From Rhizobium sp. P38BS-XIX (GTDB lineage: Bacteria > Pseudomonadota > Alphaproteobacteria > Rhizobiales > Rhizobiaceae), in the NCBI RefSeq assembly GCF_012641435.1, contig NZ_JABAIJ010000004.1, forward strand, positions 102,428 through 166,427: a stretch of DNA of 64,000 nucleotides, read 5' to 3'. Below the pieces are notes generated by a model. The model did not search any database. It was not told where the DNA came from and was given only the letters and a program-made list of their open reading frames with translations. Made by a program: the position numbers and the translations under genes. Shown piece after piece: positions 44,701 through 54,682 of the stretch. The first letter of the stretch is position 1; the number at the start of each line of letters is the position of its first letter.

Positions 44701-45714
44701 ATGACCATGACAGACAGAGTGCCCTATCGCGAAGCGATTGCGCTTCAGCCCGCCGCCTTGAAAGCCTGCCTTGCCGCCGTCTCAAAGCGGCTCGAAACGC
44801 TCGATCTCGAGCCCGTACAGGCAGGCCCGACGGTCCTCGTCGGCATCGGTGCAAGCCTCTATGCGGCTGTGGCGGCTGCGGCCCAAATGCGCGCGCAAGG
44901 CTTGCGGGCCTTCGCTTTGCCCGGTACCGATCTTTATGATCCAGCAATCGACGCAGGCAATGCCTATATCGCCTTTTCGGCCTCGGGGCGCAGCGAAGAG
45001 CCGGCGCATGCGATGGAGCTTCGCCCGACCGCGCATTCCTATGGGATCGCCAAGGCCGACGGCACGCCGATCTCTCGGGTGGTCAGGCATATGATCCCGA
45101 CCGAAAGCGGCGCAGACAGCGGCCCGAACACCACAAGTTATCTTGGTTCGCTGCTGACCGCAGCGCTTCTTGCCGACAAGGCGGGCCGTCCCTCGAAAGC
45201 AGACTGGAGCGCAATCGCAGACCGAGCCGAATCGGTGTTGAATGCGACGGGCGCTCAGGCCGACAAGGCTGCCAAGCTTCTTGCCGGCAAGAAGGCGATC
45301 GATTGCGTTGGCGCCGGTGTGGCCTACGGCACAGCCGGCTATGCGGCACTTCTCATCCGTGAGGCCGCGCGCGTATCGGCGCAGGATTGGGATACGCTGA
45401 ACTTTCTGCATGGGCCTATGGAGCCGAACGACAGGGATAGCGGCGTCCTCTTGTTCGGCAACGGACGCGAGGTCAAGCTGGCGCAGGATCTCGCCGGGTT
45501 TGGCATCCCCTCGGTTCTGGTGACGTCTCGGACCGACGTTGCGGACGCCGACAGCCTCGTCGTCATTCATGTTCCCGCATTCTCGGACGGGATCGGCGAT
45601 GCGATCCTGCAGGCCATTCCGGCGCAGTTGCTGATCGCGACGCTCTCGGAAGATGCGGGCCTGCCGGTCTGTGAGTTCCGTTATCGCCAGACCGATACCA
45701 AACGGGATATTTAA
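44701..45714 (+). CDS. SIS-domain protein (aminosugar isomerase/deglycase-like)
   Basis: The 337-residue protein has two SIS domains: VLVGIGASLYAAVAAAAQ with ISFSASGRSEEP (first) and AIDCVGAGVAYGTAGYAALLIREAARVSAQDWDTLNFLHGP (second). It matches the isomerase part of glucosamine-6-phosphate synthase and its relatives, including AgaS and FrlB deglycases. It lacks a glutaminase domain. The neighbours suggest a phosphorylated aminosugar or fructosyl-amino acid substrate. An ATG at 44707 is an alternative start. Confidence 0.8.
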   Translation: MTMTDRVPYREAIALQPAALKACLAAVSKRLETLDLEPVQAGPTVLVGIGASLYAAVAAAAQMRAQGLRAFALPGTDLYDPAIDAGNAYIAFSASGRSEEPAHAMELRPTAHSYGIAKADGTPISRVVRHMIPTESGADSGPNTTSYLGSLLTAALLADKAGRPSKADWSAIADRAESVLNATGAQADKAAKLLAGKKAIDCVGAGVAYGTAGYAALLIREAARVSAQDWDTLNFLHGPMEPNDRDSGVLLFGNGREVKLAQDLAGFGIPSVLVTSRTDVADADSLVVIHVPAFSDGIGDAILQAIPAQLLIATLSEDAGLPVCEFRYRQTDTKRDI

Positions 45715-45721
45715 AGGCGAT

Positions 45722-46933
45722 TCAAGTGCTGATCCGGTCGAGGTTCAGCGCTCCCGGATAGAGGAAGGCTGCTTTTCCTTCCTCTCCCAGCAGTCTCGCC
45801 ATGGCAAAGTCGATGGCGAGACGCACGGCACCGAGAACGGTTGCCTGGTTCGACAGCTTGCCGTTGACGACGTCGACCGGCCAGCACAATTCCTTCACGA
45901 CATCCCTGACCCCCGGCAATAGCTGCGGGTTCTGGCCGACACCGCCGCCGAGCACGATCAGCTGCGGATCGAGGACACTGACACAGGCGGCGGCAAGATT
46001 TCCGACATCACGGGCATGCTGTTCGACGATATCGCGCGCCGTTGGAGATTGCTCTACACGTGAAAATAGGTCGCTGGTGCTTGCCGGCGGCTGCCCTTCC
46101 TCTGCCGGCCAGCGTGCGGCGGCGCGTTCGAGGAGTGCTGCGGAACCCATATAGGTTTCCACCTGCTGCCATGTCGGCTGTTCCCGCTCCGACCAGGGAA
46201 ACGGCAGATGACCGATCTCGCCGGCGCCGCCTTTGAAGCCGCGAAACAGCCGCCCTTCGAGCACGATCCCCATGCCGGTCTTAACCCCGATCTGCATGTA
46301 GATCGCGAATGAATGCTCCTTTGCCGCGCCCTCGTGATATTCGGCAAGGGCTGCGCAGTTGACGTTGTTTTCGAGAAGCACCGGCGCGCCATGGGCCTGT
46401 TGCAGCCGTTCCAGAATAGGCAGCAATATCTCGCGGCCGAACATTCTCTCCAGCGATGTGGAGATGATATTGGGAAGCGCGATCACCAAGGCGCGCAGCG
46501 GTGTCGATTGGGTCTCGAACTGCGAAAGCAGTTCTTCGATAACCCCCTCGATCAATTGGAATCGTTCGGCGGCGGATTTGTCGAGGAGCGGTTTCTGCAC
46601 CGTTGCAAGCGTCGCCCCGTCAAGGCCGCGCGCCACCGCATTGATGTGCGTGGTGCCGCAATCGATGCCGATAACGAAGCCGGCTTTGGGACCGAGCCCA
46701 TAGGTCACCGATGTCCGTCCGACCGAGCCGCGATTGATGCCCGCAGGCGCCAGAAGATCATAGCGCTCCAACTCGCTGACGGCGGCCGACATGGTCGGCT
46801 TGGAGAACATGAGTGCTGCGCTTAATTGCGGCCTTGTGGCAGGGCCGCTGCTTGCGATCGTTCTCAATACGGCGCGCGCGCTCTCCGTCAGCGGCGGCGC
46901 GTCAATCGCGGTCTGTTGCCATGCAGTGTTCAA
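45722..46933 (-). CDS. ROK-family transcriptional regulator
   Basis: The 403-residue protein has an N-terminal winged HTH (RTIASSGPATRPQLSAALMFSKPTMSAAVSELERYDLL) and a ROK sugar-kinase-like domain (VIGIDCGTTHINAVAR, then GGAGEIGHLPF). NagC/XylR-type ROK proteins sense sugars. It converges on the SIS gene, with seven bases between them, so it probably controls the adjacent uptake operon. Confidence 0.88.
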   Translation of the reverse strand: MNTAWQQTAIDAPPLTESARAVLRTIASSGPATRPQLSAALMFSKPTMSAAVSELERYDLLAPAGINRGSVGRTSVTYGLGPKAGFVIGIDCGTTHINAVARGLDGATLATVQKPLLDKSAAERFQLIEGVIEELLSQFETQSTPLRALVIALPNIISTSLERMFGREILLPILERLQQAHGAPVLLENNVNCAALAEYHEGAAKEHSFAIYMQIGVKTGMGIVLEGRLFRGFKGGAGEIGHLPFPWSEREQPTWQQVETYMGSAALLERAAARWPAEEGQPPASTSDLFSRVEQSPTARDIVEQHARDVGNLAAACVSVLDPQLIVLGGGVGQNPQLLPGVRDVVKELCWPVDVVNGKLSNQATVLGAVRLAIDFAMARLLGEEGKAAFLYPGALNLDRIST

Positions 46934-47151
46934 AAGCCACCCGGCGCAAAGAGATCATTCGTAAAGCTCCCTTACCATTGGCGTTGCCGAAAGGACAGAG
47001 CGGATACCATTGAAAACTATCAATTTGTCGATGCCGCGCCCATCGCTCGATGCAGGCGATGGAGCGTGACGGCTGCCCAAACCCACTCGTCGACAGGCGA
47101 CGCGCAAAGGGTGCGCGCCCCCTGTGTCGACAAAATTGGCGGCCGCCTCGA

Positions 47152-48183
47152 TCAGGTCTTTGCCGCTTTGGCAAAGGTCGGATCGAAGGTCTTGTCGAAG
47201 GGCACGTCGGCATTGGCGAGTTCCGGATCGAGCGTTTTCAGGACACCCATCATGGAATCATAGCCTTCCTTGGTGACCATGCCGTCCAAAGAGTACATTT
47301 CCTTCGAACTCTTGAAGGCCTGCATGTAGAGATCGCGGTTCCCGAGCAGATATTCTTCCGGCACGACGCCGGCAACATCTTCCGGGCTTGCTGTCGAAAT
47401 CCATTTCAACGCCTTCATGAAGGCGTTCACCGTCTTTTGTGTCGTGATCGGGTTTGCCTGCGCGAACTCACGCTTGATATAGACGGTTGCGGCCGGATTG
47501 GGGCCTCCGAACAGGGCGCGCGTGCCTGCCTCGGTGCGAGTATCCAAAAGGATGGTGATGTCGCCATCATACTGCAGCTGCGCGATGACCGGGTCGAGAT
47601 GGGAGAGCCCGTCGATCTGTCCGCTCTTGACGGCCGCGACTGCACCGGCTCCGCCGCCGACACCGATCAGCGATGCGTCGTCGACCTTCAGGCCGTTTTT
47701 CAGCATGGCGTATTGGAACATCAGCGCCGTCGATGAACCGGGTGCGGTCACACCGATCTTGCGGCCTTTCATGTCGGCCATGGATTTGATCTCGCCCGCA
47801 AGTTCCTTGCGAACGGCAATAACGATACCCGGGAAACGGCCGAGATTGCAGATCGCGACGATGTCCTGTCCCTTGTTCTGCATGCGGATCGTGTGCTCGT
47901 AGGCGCCAGCCACCACATCGAGCGAGCCGCCGATCAAACCTTCGAGCGATTTCGAGCCACCGGCAAAATCATTGATCGTGACGTTGAGGCCTTCCTCCTT
48001 GAAGAACCCCTTCCGCTCGGCGATCGTCAGCGGCAGATAATAGAGCAGCGGTTTGCCGCCGACGCCGATGAGCAGATCCGGTTTTTCGGGCTTGGCATCC
48101 TGCGCCATGGCCGGCAAGATGCCGCCGAGCGAGGCGCCGATGCCAAGGCCTGCGGTTGCGATCAGAAATGTCCTGCGTTCCAT
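47152..48183 (-). CDS. NitT/TauT-type ABC transporter substrate-binding protein
   Basis: The 343-residue protein has an N-terminal signal (MERRTFLIATAGLGIGASLGGILPAMA) with an RR pair. The fold matches the SsuA/TauA/NMT1-like class: LTIAERKGFFKEEGLNVTINDFAGGSKSLEGLIGGSLDVVAG and GRKIGVTAPGSSTALMFQYAM. The ligand is unknown. Permease and ATPase genes lie upstream on the same strand. Confidence 0.9.
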   Translation of the reverse strand: MERRTFLIATAGLGIGASLGGILPAMAQDAKPEKPDLLIGVGGKPLLYYLPLTIAERKGFFKEEGLNVTINDFAGGSKSLEGLIGGSLDVVAGAYEHTIRMQNKGQDIVAICNLGRFPGIVIAVRKELAGEIKSMADMKGRKIGVTAPGSSTALMFQYAMLKNGLKVDDASLIGVGGGAGAVAAVKSGQIDGLSHLDPVIAQLQYDGDITILLDTRTEAGTRALFGGPNPAATVYIKREFAQANPITTQKTVNAFMKALKWISTASPEDVAGVVPEEYLLGNRDLYMQAFKSSKEMYSLDGMVTKEGYDSMMGVLKTLDPELANADVPFDKTFDPTFAKAAKT

Positions 48184-48216
48184 CTTATCCTCCTCCGTTT
48201 CGTCGTTCGATTTCTT

Positions 48217-48987
48217 CTATTGGCCGCGCCAGGCGAGCAGCCGACGCTCAACCATGGTCATCAGCCAGTCCACGATCAGGACAAAAGCGGTGAGCACGAC
48301 CATGCCGGCGAACACTCCGGTGACGTCGAAAACGCCTTCAGCCTGCTGGATGAGGTAACCGAGCCCGGCAGCAGAGCCGAGATACTCGCCGACCACAGCA
48401 CCGACGACCGCAAAACCGACCGACGTATGCAGGCTTGAAAACACCCAGGACAAGGCTGACGGCAGATAAACATGCCGCAGCAGCTGGCGCTCGTTCATAC
48501 CAAGCATCCGCGCATTGGACAGGACGGGCTGGCTGACTTCCTTGACGCCTTGATAGACGTTGAAAAAAACGATGAAAAACACCAGCGTGATGCCGAGCGC
48601 CACCTTCGACCAAATGCCAAGCCCGAACCAGAGCGCGAAGATTGGCGCCAGCACCACGCGAGGCAGCGCGTTCGCCGCCTTCACATAAGGATCGAAGACG
48701 GCGGCAACCAATGGCTTGCGGGCAAACCAGAAGCCGAAGACCACACCGCCGAAGGCGCCAAGCAGAAAAGCCAGGATGGATTCCGACAGCGTGATCCAGA
48801 GATGGTACCAGATCGAGCCGCTTGTAAACCATTGAACGATGCGCTGCGCGACCTTCAGTGGATCGGCAAAGAAGAAGGAGATCGTTTTCGGATTGCCGAG
48901 AAGCGTCGTGTTGGTCGCCACATGCCAGACAAGGAGAATGACGACGGCCACGAGAATCTGCAGCAAGAGAAGGAGCGAGCGGTTCAT
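48217..48987 (-). CDS. NitT/TauT-type ABC transporter permease
   Basis: The 256-residue protein has six membrane helices and the EAA-loop region NARMLGMNERQLLRHVYLPSALSWVFSSLHTSVGFAVVGAVVGEYL, typical of this permease class. It overlaps the ATPase gene upstream by four bases. Confidence 0.9.
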   Translation of the reverse strand: MNRSLLLLLQILVAVVILLVWHVATNTTLLGNPKTISFFFADPLKVAQRIVQWFTSGSIWYHLWITLSESILAFLLGAFGGVVFGFWFARKPLVAAVFDPYVKAANALPRVVLAPIFALWFGLGIWSKVALGITLVFFIVFFNVYQGVKEVSQPVLSNARMLGMNERQLLRHVYLPSALSWVFSSLHTSVGFAVVGAVVGEYLGSAAGLGYLIQQAEGVFDVTGVFAGMVVLTAFVLIVDWLMTMVERRLLAWRGQ

Positions 48988-49799
48988 GCGGTCTCTCCGC
49001 TCGTCTGGCGGTATGCAATCATGACTTCGTCACGCAGCGCCTGCCATATATCCCGGTGCAGCTGGATGAAGACGGGATCGTGGCGGATTTCGGCGATATC
49101 GCGTGGACGCTCCAGCGTAACCTTGAAATCGCCGATGATGCGGGACTTGGGGCCGGCAGACATGATGACGACCCTGTCGGCGAGAGCGATGGCCTCGTCG
49201 AGATCGTGGGTGACGAACATGACGGCCTTGCGATCCTCCGACCAGAGTTTGAGCAGCAGGTCGCCCATGATCAGCCGTGTCTGTGCGTCGAGCGGTCCGA
49301 ACGGCTCGTCCATCAAAAGCAGCTTGGGATCGCGGATCAGCACCTGCGCGAGACCGACGCGCTTGCGCTGGCCGCCTGACAACATCCGCGGAAAACGATC
49401 CGCAAAGGCGGCAAGGCCGACGCGTCCCAACCAATCGCGCGCCGTCCTTCGTGCATCGGCAGATGCCACGCCGTTGATCTCAAGACCGATCGCGACGTTT
49501 TCCAACACGGTCTTCCAGGGCATCAGCGAATCCTGCTGGAAGAGATAGCCCGCCTGCCGGTTGATCGCCTTCAGCGGCTTCCCGAACACCTCGACCGTGC
49601 CTGATGCGGGTATGAGAAGTCCCGCCGTCGCATTCAGAAGCGTGGATTTGCCGCATCCCGTCGGACCGACGATGGCAACGAACTCATGCGCATCCACATC
49701 CAGATCGGTTGCGGCAACGGCATCAAACCGTGTCTTGTTGGCAATCTCGAACGAGATCTCCACCTTCTTCAGGCTGACCGCCCGCACAGCCTCCATCAT
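48984..49799 (-). CDS. NitT/TauT-type ABC transporter ATP-binding protein
   Basis: The 271-residue ATPase has GPTGCGKST (Walker A), MLSGGQRKRVGLAQVL (signature) and LLLMDEPFGPLDAQTRLIM (Walker B). It is the first gene of the operon and feeds the permease and binding protein that follow. Confidence 0.93.
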   Translation of the reverse strand: MMEAVRAVSLKKVEISFEIANKTRFDAVAATDLDVDAHEFVAIVGPTGCGKSTLLNATAGLLIPASGTVEVFGKPLKAINRQAGYLFQQDSLMPWKTVLENVAIGLEINGVASADARRTARDWLGRVGLAAFADRFPRMLSGGQRKRVGLAQVLIRDPKLLLMDEPFGPLDAQTRLIMGDLLLKLWSEDRKAVMFVTHDLDEAIALADRVVIMSAGPKSRIIGDFKVTLERPRDIAEIRHDPVFIQLHRDIWQALRDEVMIAYRQTSGETA

Positions 49800-50034
49800 C
49801 TCATGCCCTGCTGTTCCTCCCTCACATCCGCCAATCGGGGACGTCAGGCATTGCGCTATCTCGCCAAGAGATCAAAGCAGGCCCCACCAGTCAATATGCC
49901 AAGAGTGCGCAATCGGTCCTGTCATGGTCCAGGAGGAAAAAGAATTACGACGCGCCTCGGCGATAGTTCTCAGATTTTCAATGGAACTACAGTGGAGCGG
50001 CCCAGTTATGGTTGTGACAGGCAAGAGAGGTCAC

Positions 50035-50532
50035 ATGGAACAGGCGATCCGGCTAAGGCCGCTTGAATGGGTTCCGAACAATCCGCATTTCCCGGTCATC
50101 GTCTATCGTTCGGTGCTCGACGCTGCAGATAGAGCGGAAGGCTTCGAGGCCGCTTTCCGCGCGAATGGCTGGGGCGGTATCTGGCGAAACGGCGTCTATG
50201 ACTTTCATCATTATCACTCCACCGCGCATGAGGTTCTCGGGTTTGCCGAAGGGCATGCAGATCTTGTCATCGGCGGCCCTGCAGGGCGGGAGATCCATGT
50301 CGAGGCCGGGGATGCCGTCATCCTGCCGGCCGGAACAGGCCATTGCCGAATTGCGGCCAGTCGTGATTTTCTCGTCATCGGCGCCTATCCCCCAGATCAG
50401 CAGGCCGATCTTTGCCGAAAACAGCCGTCGGATGAACAAAAAGCGGCGATTGGGAGGCTTGGCATTCCGATGACCGACCCTCTGAAAGGAAAAGCCGGCG
50501 GACTTAGAGGTCTGTGGCATCTCGGAGCGTAA
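50035..50532 (+). CDS. Cupin-domain protein
   Basis: This 165-residue protein has one cupin fold: YDFHHYHSTAHEVLGFAEG (HxHxxxHE metal-binding motif region) and VEAGDAVILPAGTGHCRI. GAGAGG lies just before ATG 50035. The frame is open further upstream to 49561 but lacks conserved content there. The substrate is unknown. Confidence 0.8.
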   Translation: MEQAIRLRPLEWVPNNPHFPVIVYRSVLDAADRAEGFEAAFRANGWGGIWRNGVYDFHHYHSTAHEVLGFAEGHADLVIGGPAGREIHVEAGDAVILPAGTGHCRIAASRDFLVIGAYPPDQQADLCRKQPSDEQKAAIGRLGIPMTDPLKGKAGGLRGLWHLGA

Positions 50533-50678
50533 ATTTGCCCGCACGCTTGTTCGCCGGCTTTGCCTCGACGGCCCTCGTACAATGAAACGCTTGAAGCTCC
50601 GGAAGCCAATGCCAGAGATGGCGGCGCGCTCTAACCCCGGTTCTCATGCTGAACGATGATGTGTGAGGTCGGATTGCT

Positions 50679-52400
50679 TTATTTTTGCGCGGCGTCACCT
50701 GTCGGCAAGCCCAACTCGATCAGGACCTGATTGATCTTGCCGCGCTCCTCAAGATAGATCGGGCTGGTATTGCGAGATGGCAGCGAGATATTGGCGGTGG
50801 TCGAGCCGGGCCGCAGTTCCATGGCCTTTGCCATGGTCTGCTTTGCTTCCACCGTGTGACCCGATCGCTGATAGGCAACCGCCAGAAGCATGTAGACGCG
50901 TCCTGAGGCCGGAGTGATGGCAATAGAGCGCTGCAGCCATCCGATCGCATCTTCGTCGTGGCCAAGCAGAACGTCTGCCCATCCAGCACCCAGCAGCCAG
51001 GTCCAGCGCGAAACGTCGGGCGTGTCGAAGCGGTCTGCCTGCTCGAAGGTCCCCAACGCATCGGCGAAGCGACCAAGCTGCAATTGCGTAAGCCCGAGAT
51101 GGAAGAGCGCCGTGCCATCCCATGGGTTGAGATTCAATGCTCGTCCACAAGCAACCAGACTGTCCGTAAACTGGTTCGTGACGGTCAGCAGACGGCAATA
51201 GGTGCCAAGCACAGGAATTGAGTTCGGCCTGCTCTGCAGAGCCCGTTCCAACAGCGATCTTGCATCGTTTTCCGCCGTTTTGCTGTCATCCGGACCATAC
51301 CAGCTCATCTGGATGCCGCGCAGATGAAGGTTGGCAAGCGCAATTTGCAGATCGACATTATCGGGCTCGGCACCCAGGTTTTTCTCCAGGATCGTTTTGG
51401 CGGTTGCGAAGCGTTCCTTGGACGTCTGGTTGATCGATGCCGTCGCTTGCTCGATCGCCACACCGGCGGCGCTCGAGGTGGAGGCACTGGCGTAACCCGC
51501 GAGCTTGTTCAGCCGGACAGCCAGCGGGTAGCCGGCGCCTGCCGCCAGCCTCGAGATCAGGCGTTGCGTGTCTGGTTCGTTGCTATCCAGTGTAACGTCT
51601 GCGACCGTTTCGACTTCACGGGTGGTCACGTTGATCAAGCGCGCCTGGAAGATCCAGGTCTTGCTGCTTTTCTGGAGCTCTCCCTGTAGCATGAAATCGG
51701 CGTTGCTTGGCCGGTCGACGACAGCTTCCGTCGTCGCTGGAGCCTCCTGTTTATCCGGCGCGATCACGCGAATACCGTCTATCTTGGCAAGACCGTTGAT
51801 CAGCTCGGCGCTGATCCCCTGAGCGATATCGTTGCCTTGTGCGTCGGTTGCCGTGCTGACGATCGGCAGCAATTCGATGGACGGTTGAATTGGTGCGGAC
51901 GCCTTGCCGAACCTATGAAAAATGGCTGGCCATGCCAGCGCGCTGAAGACGACGACAAGGATTGCCAGCGTACCGAAAATGACAGCCTTGCTGATCCGAG
52001 GTGAGGGGGCAGGAGGTGCGAATTCGGCCTTCGGGATGGTATCGGCCGTCGGTGCCTCCAGCGGCCAGGCGGATCCCAGGATTTCCGGACCTTCCGAAAC
52101 ATCGACGGCGAAGAGATAGCCACGCCCCGAAACCACCTTGATCATGTCGCGCTGGGTATCGCTCAGCGCATTCCGGAGCTCGCGAATGCATTGGAACAGG
52201 CTGTCTTCGCTCACGAAGATGCCCGGCCAGACGGCCTCCATCAGCTCCTGTTTGCCAATGATGCGATTGTTGTTGGCGGCAATGAACTTCAAAAGCTCAA
52301 AGGTTTTCGGCCGCAATCTGATCGTTAAACCATCAGGCCCGCGCAGCTCGCCGCGGTTTGGATCGAGTACGAACCCGGCAAAACGAAACACCTGCGCCAA
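50679..52400 (-). CDS. CadC-like membrane regulator with TPR repeats
   Basis: The 573-residue protein has an OmpR-type winged HTH (about 1-100: LRPKTFELLKFIAANNNRIIGKQELMEAVWP and VSGRGYLFAVD), one membrane helix at about 135-155 (AVIFGTLAILVVVFSALAWPAIF) and a C-terminal part with TPR-like repeats. A conserved strand part (MLQGELQKSSKTWIFQARLINV) lies between. This form senses signals on the outer side and binds DNA inside. Its target is unknown. Confidence 0.85.
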   Translation of the reverse strand: MAQVFRFAGFVLDPNRGELRGPDGLTIRLRPKTFELLKFIAANNNRIIGKQELMEAVWPGIFVSEDSLFQCIRELRNALSDTQRDMIKVVSGRGYLFAVDVSEGPEILGSAWPLEAPTADTIPKAEFAPPAPSPRISKAVIFGTLAILVVVFSALAWPAIFHRFGKASAPIQPSIELLPIVSTATDAQGNDIAQGISAELINGLAKIDGIRVIAPDKQEAPATTEAVVDRPSNADFMLQGELQKSSKTWIFQARLINVTTREVETVADVTLDSNEPDTQRLISRLAAGAGYPLAVRLNKLAGYASASTSSAAGVAIEQATASINQTSKERFATAKTILEKNLGAEPDNVDLQIALANLHLRGIQMSWYGPDDSKTAENDARSLLERALQSRPNSIPVLGTYCRLLTVTNQFTDSLVACGRALNLNPWDGTALFHLGLTQLQLGRFADALGTFEQADRFDTPDVSRWTWLLGAGWADVLLGHDEDAIGWLQRSIAITPASGRVYMLLAVAYQRSGHTVEAKQTMAKAMELRPGSTTANISLPSRNTSPIYLEERGKINQVLIELGLPTGDAAQK

Positions 52401-52846
52401 CGATCCTCAGCTGAAAATATAGAGTTTGAGGCGCATTATATACTGAGGGGGGCGGCTGTCCGTCAACGCATCGGCGATAAGCCAGCCAACCTTTAAATAT
52501 AGCGCCGTGACCGGCGATCCCTCGGCCTGAAAAGGATCTTTGTCCCTCTGAAGCGCCGCCGCCGCTCAAAATTTCAGAAAAATTTCAGAAATTATCGGCG
52601 GCTTCCCGCCGCTCTATCAGGACTCTTTCGAGCCGGCACAAATATTGTCGCGACAGCAAAATCAATTTTCAACCAAGACTTTTGTTTTGAGGACGCTGAC
52701 ACAGCATCTTGAAGAAGAGCAAGGCGGGGAAACTCCCATGACCCGATACTTCTCCACCATGTGCTTATTCAAGCTCTCGCGCGCACCTCAAAATTTAGTT
52801 CGTACTTCATGTGTCGGCCAATCGACCATCCTATGAGAGGATTTGC
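52401..52846. other. Intergenic region with an 11-bp-phased repeat
   Basis: The motif AAATTTCAGAAA occurs twice, overlapping by one base (52569-52580 and 52580-52591), so the copies repeat every 11 bp. It may be a binding site for one of the flanking regulators. I see no gene in the region. Confidence 0.45.
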
Positions 52847-53800
52847 GTGGGAAAGATATTTGATTTTCCGGCTCATCGCTCGGCGAATGCCGCTCGGGTA
52901 AGCCATGCACGGCTGAACAGCAATGCGGAACGCCTTATGACCCTGCCAGCTTTCTCGAATGCGGTCGTGCTTTTGGCAAGGAATTTTATCGCAGCGCATG
53001 AGGCATCGCCGCGAACGGCGGCGCTTTTCGCAACCCAGCAACGCTGGCTCCTATGTCACGCAGCCCTGGCTTTCCATTTCCAGGCCGTTCAGGAAGGACG
53101 GATGGGACTGACCAGAAGGGGCCTTGGCAACCTCGCGCTACAGCAGGGCATTGCCAGCCGCAACACTGCCTATGCATTTTTCGACGAAGCGCTGAAATAC
53201 GATATTATCCGGCCTGTGAGCGGCGACGGGAGCGTTGACCCCGTCGTTCCGGCGCCCTTGACGATGTCCCTGCTGGCGCATTGGTACAGCGTTCATTTCA
53301 AGGCCCTCGATCTCATTTACGGTGGCGACAGAACTGGCCGTTTCCTCGCCGATCCTGAGAGCATGCTGACAATCCTGGAGCCGCTTGCGGCACGTGAGCT
53401 GTTATCGAGCCCCGAAATCCGTAGCCCCGGACCGCTCTACACGATTTTCACCTGGGCCGATGCCGGCGGCCTTCTGATGGATCGTCTCGTTGCCGGGATC
53501 GATCTTGAGGCTTTGACGACCCAGCCAAGATTGCTGACCGACGTCAATACGATCTCGTCTCTGGCCCAGTCCTTCGGCCTCTCCCGGGCGCATACCAGCC
53601 GCAAATTCTCGGCTGCCGAATCGATCGGCGGCCTTGGTTGGAGCGGGCGGCGGGGCCATTCGCATATCTGGGTTTCGCGCGGGTTTTATGAGGAATACGC
53701 GCGCGCCCATGCGCGAAAACTGCTCATCCTCGACGGCGCTTTTGAAGAGGCTGTGATTGCGCTTTCCCGCGCCAAGCCCGCTGTTGCAAACGACGCCTGA
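52847..53800 (+). CDS. Protein of unknown function, possible transcription factor
   Basis: This 317-residue protein has a GTG start with GAGAGGA upstream. A winged-helix-like part may lie in GLTRRGLGNLALQQGIASRNTAYAFFDEALKYDIIRPV, and a second one in LAQSFGLSRAHTSRKFSAAESIGGLG near residue 250, so it may be a regulator with two HTH-like units. I do not recognise the family. Confidence 0.55.
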   Translation: MGKIFDFPAHRSANAARVSHARLNSNAERLMTLPAFSNAVVLLARNFIAAHEASPRTAALFATQQRWLLCHAALAFHFQAVQEGRMGLTRRGLGNLALQQGIASRNTAYAFFDEALKYDIIRPVSGDGSVDPVVPAPLTMSLLAHWYSVHFKALDLIYGGDRTGRFLADPESMLTILEPLAARELLSSPEIRSPGPLYTIFTWADAGGLLMDRLVAGIDLEALTTQPRLLTDVNTISSLAQSFGLSRAHTSRKFSAAESIGGLGWSGRRGHSHIWVSRGFYEEYARAHARKLLILDGAFEEAVIALSRAKPAVANDA

Positions 53801-53976
53801 CGCATTGTCGGGATGGTGCCCGACTTTCTGAAGCGGCGGTCTTGCTCTGAATTTGTGTCGATCGAACGCGGCCGGGATCGACGGATCTTTGGCCGAAATC
53901 GACGGAAGTGCGTCATTGTAGACATTTCCATGGAAAACTATTCTTGAGGAATAGAAGTCAGCCATGGAAGAATAAA

Positions 53977-54618
53977 ATGTACACGCTCCATTATTTTCCC
54001 GCGAATGCCAATGCCGCTCCGCATATGATGCTTGAAGAGATCGGCGAGGCCTATGAGCTTGTTCTCGTCGATCGCGCGAAGAACGCTCAGAAATCGGCAG
54101 AATATCTCAAGATAAATCCGAATGGACGCATTCCGACACTTGTGGACGGCGATCTTGTATTGTTCGAGGCGGCTGCGATCGCCTTGTATCTTGCAGACCA
54201 GCATCCAGAGTCCGGCCTTGCTCCCGCGGTCGGCACCCCTGAGCGCGGCACGTTCTATCAATGGCTGACTTTCCTGACGAACTCTCTCCAGGAGGAGCTG
54301 ATGATCTGGCAATATCCGGATCGCCTCGCCGGAAAGGATGCTGCGGCCGTAGACATCGTCAAGCGGGGTGCGGAATCGCGTGCCGACGACTTTCTCGACG
54401 TCATCGAGGCGCATTTGAAGACCAATGGGCCATTCTTCCTCGGCGATCGATTGAGTGCGGCCGATTTTTATCTCGTCATGCTCTGCCGTTGGGCCCGCCC
54501 GATGGCGAGGCCGCCGCGCAGCCGGGCTGCGATCGGCTTGCTGCTCGACAAGCTCGTCGCCCTTCCGTCCGTCCGTCGCGCTTATGCGCGCGAGGGCATC
54601 ACCGACGAAATCTGCTGA
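53977..54618 (+). CDS. Glutathione S-transferase family protein
   Basis: The 213-residue protein has an N-terminal thioredoxin-like domain (MYTLHYFPANANAAPHMMLEEIG, NPNGRIPTLVDGD with the cis-proline) and a helical C-terminal domain (LGDRLSAADFYLVMLCRWA). It is likely to conjugate or reduce with glutathione. The next gene, an agmatinase, starts 64 bases later. Confidence 0.9.
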   Translation: MYTLHYFPANANAAPHMMLEEIGEAYELVLVDRAKNAQKSAEYLKINPNGRIPTLVDGDLVLFEAAAIALYLADQHPESGLAPAVGTPERGTFYQWLTFLTNSLQEELMIWQYPDRLAGKDAAAVDIVKRGAESRADDFLDVIEAHLKTNGPFFLGDRLSAADFYLVMLCRWARPMARPPRSRAAIGLLLDKLVALPSVRRAYAREGITDEIC

Positions 54619-54682
54619 TCATCAACACAGATGATACCCGTTGGGGCCTGCCTTTAGCACCGGCCCAGAATAGGATTCCGAC

